Notes under the pieces: model-generated
The model's input: the letters and a program-made list of their open reading frames with translations, nothing else
Told to the model about the DNA's origin: nothing
The model's database searches: none
Shown here: positions 5,183-5,366 of the stretch, in pieces
How positions within the stretch are numbered: the stretch's first letter is position 1
Layout of the letters: every line of letters starts with the position of its first letter
Position numbers and translations under genes: made by a program
Source: Spirochaetia bacterium
GTDB lineage: Bacteria > Spirochaetota > UBA4802 > UBA5550
DNA: 5,366 bases
NCBI GenBank assembly: GCA_031289575.1
Contig: JAITPE010000230.1
Coordinates: 1 to 5,366, forward strand
Direction of reading: 5' to 3'

Positions 5183-5287
5183 GATACATATAATAAATTA
5201 CCATGCTCAAATTAATAGCATTTTTTTACCCTAATTTATTTTTTTTGCTGAATAGCAAGACCTGAATTTATAGTTTTGTACAACAGG
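5183..5287. other. AT-rich non-coding upstream region of the methyltransferase
   Basis: No ORF of note on either strand. It contains T7 and T8 runs and a small 5-bp inverted repeat (TTGCT/AGCAA, 5245-5258). No convincing -35/-10 pair for the methyltransferase was found. Confidence 0.6.
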
Positions 5288-5366
5288 GTGCGACACGAAG
5301 TTGCACGATTAGCTGCCTAAGATATGCAGAAGAAAGTATATCCTTCGGGCTGCCCCTTCCATTTAG
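5288..5366 (+). ncRNA. structured RNA-like segment, possible group II intron 5' end (incomplete)
   Basis: From 5288 the sequence starts GTGCG, the conserved first bases of group II introns. It then folds as GTGCGAC (5288-5294) with GTTGCAC (5300-5306), and GATATGC (5321-5327) with GTATATC (5336-5342). Each stem has 7 pairs including one G-U pair that is allowed only in plus-strand RNA, and the composition becomes more balanced than in the flanking AT-rich DNA. The segment runs off the edge, so domain V and any reverse transcriptase cannot be seen. It could also be another structured RNA or an insertion-sequence end. Confidence 0.35.

Noticed and set aside
5245..5258. Small hairpin TTGCT/AGCAA as a terminator
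   Set aside because: Only 5 bp; the T-run is before it on the plus strand, and it is an A-run on the minus strand, so it does not have terminator layout.

Overview
The window looks like a chromosomal segment of a free-living bacterium with mid-range base composition (except at the right end) and GGAG-type ribosome binding sites. The lineage cannot be named from this sequence. It carries a lipoprotein gene, molybdopterin synthase genes and a metal-dependent mutase/kinase of the archaeal ApgM fold that also occurs in many anaerobic bacteria. This hints at an anaerobe or facultative anaerobe, but that is inference only.

Left part (1-1904, minus strand): a two-gene transcription unit. A small predicted lipoprotein (1392-1904) is followed after 13 bp by a large gene (1378 down to the left edge, incomplete). 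The large gene's protein has no signal peptide. It has two discoidin (F5/8 type C)-like beta-sandwich domains, a Gly-His-x-His linker, and at least five tandem 32-residue repeats of a type seen in phage and phage-derived tail fibres. No six-frame search reports it as a short ORF because it stays open across the window edge; I read it directly from the reverse complement.

Middle part (1905-4317): a divergent control region (1905-2081) with a good forward sigma70-like promoter and two inverted repeats. It is followed by a tightly packed plus-strand operon of four genes. These are a Lys/Ala-rich small basic protein of unknown function, moaD and moaE (small and large subunits of molybdopterin synthase), and an ApgM/ThrB4-family enzyme of the alkaline-phosphatase superfamily. 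The first gene overlaps moaD by ATGA, and the ribosome binding site of moaE lies inside moaD's Gly-Gly codons. Early in moaE is an 18-bp perfect inverted repeat with a 2-nt centre, the most striking unexplained structure in the window.

Right part (4318-5366): a hairpin-rich convergent intergenic region, then a strongly AT-rich minus-strand SAM-dependent methyltransferase (4367-5182). It looks acquired. Its first ~25 codons resemble the N-terminal leader of IS66-family transposases, a second start with a better ribosome binding site lies 27 codons inside, and it carries a G8 tract in a conserved motif. The last ~80 bases hold no gene. They begin with GTGCG and contain two hairpins with G-U pairs that favour plus-strand RNA, possibly the 5' end of a group II intron running off the edge.
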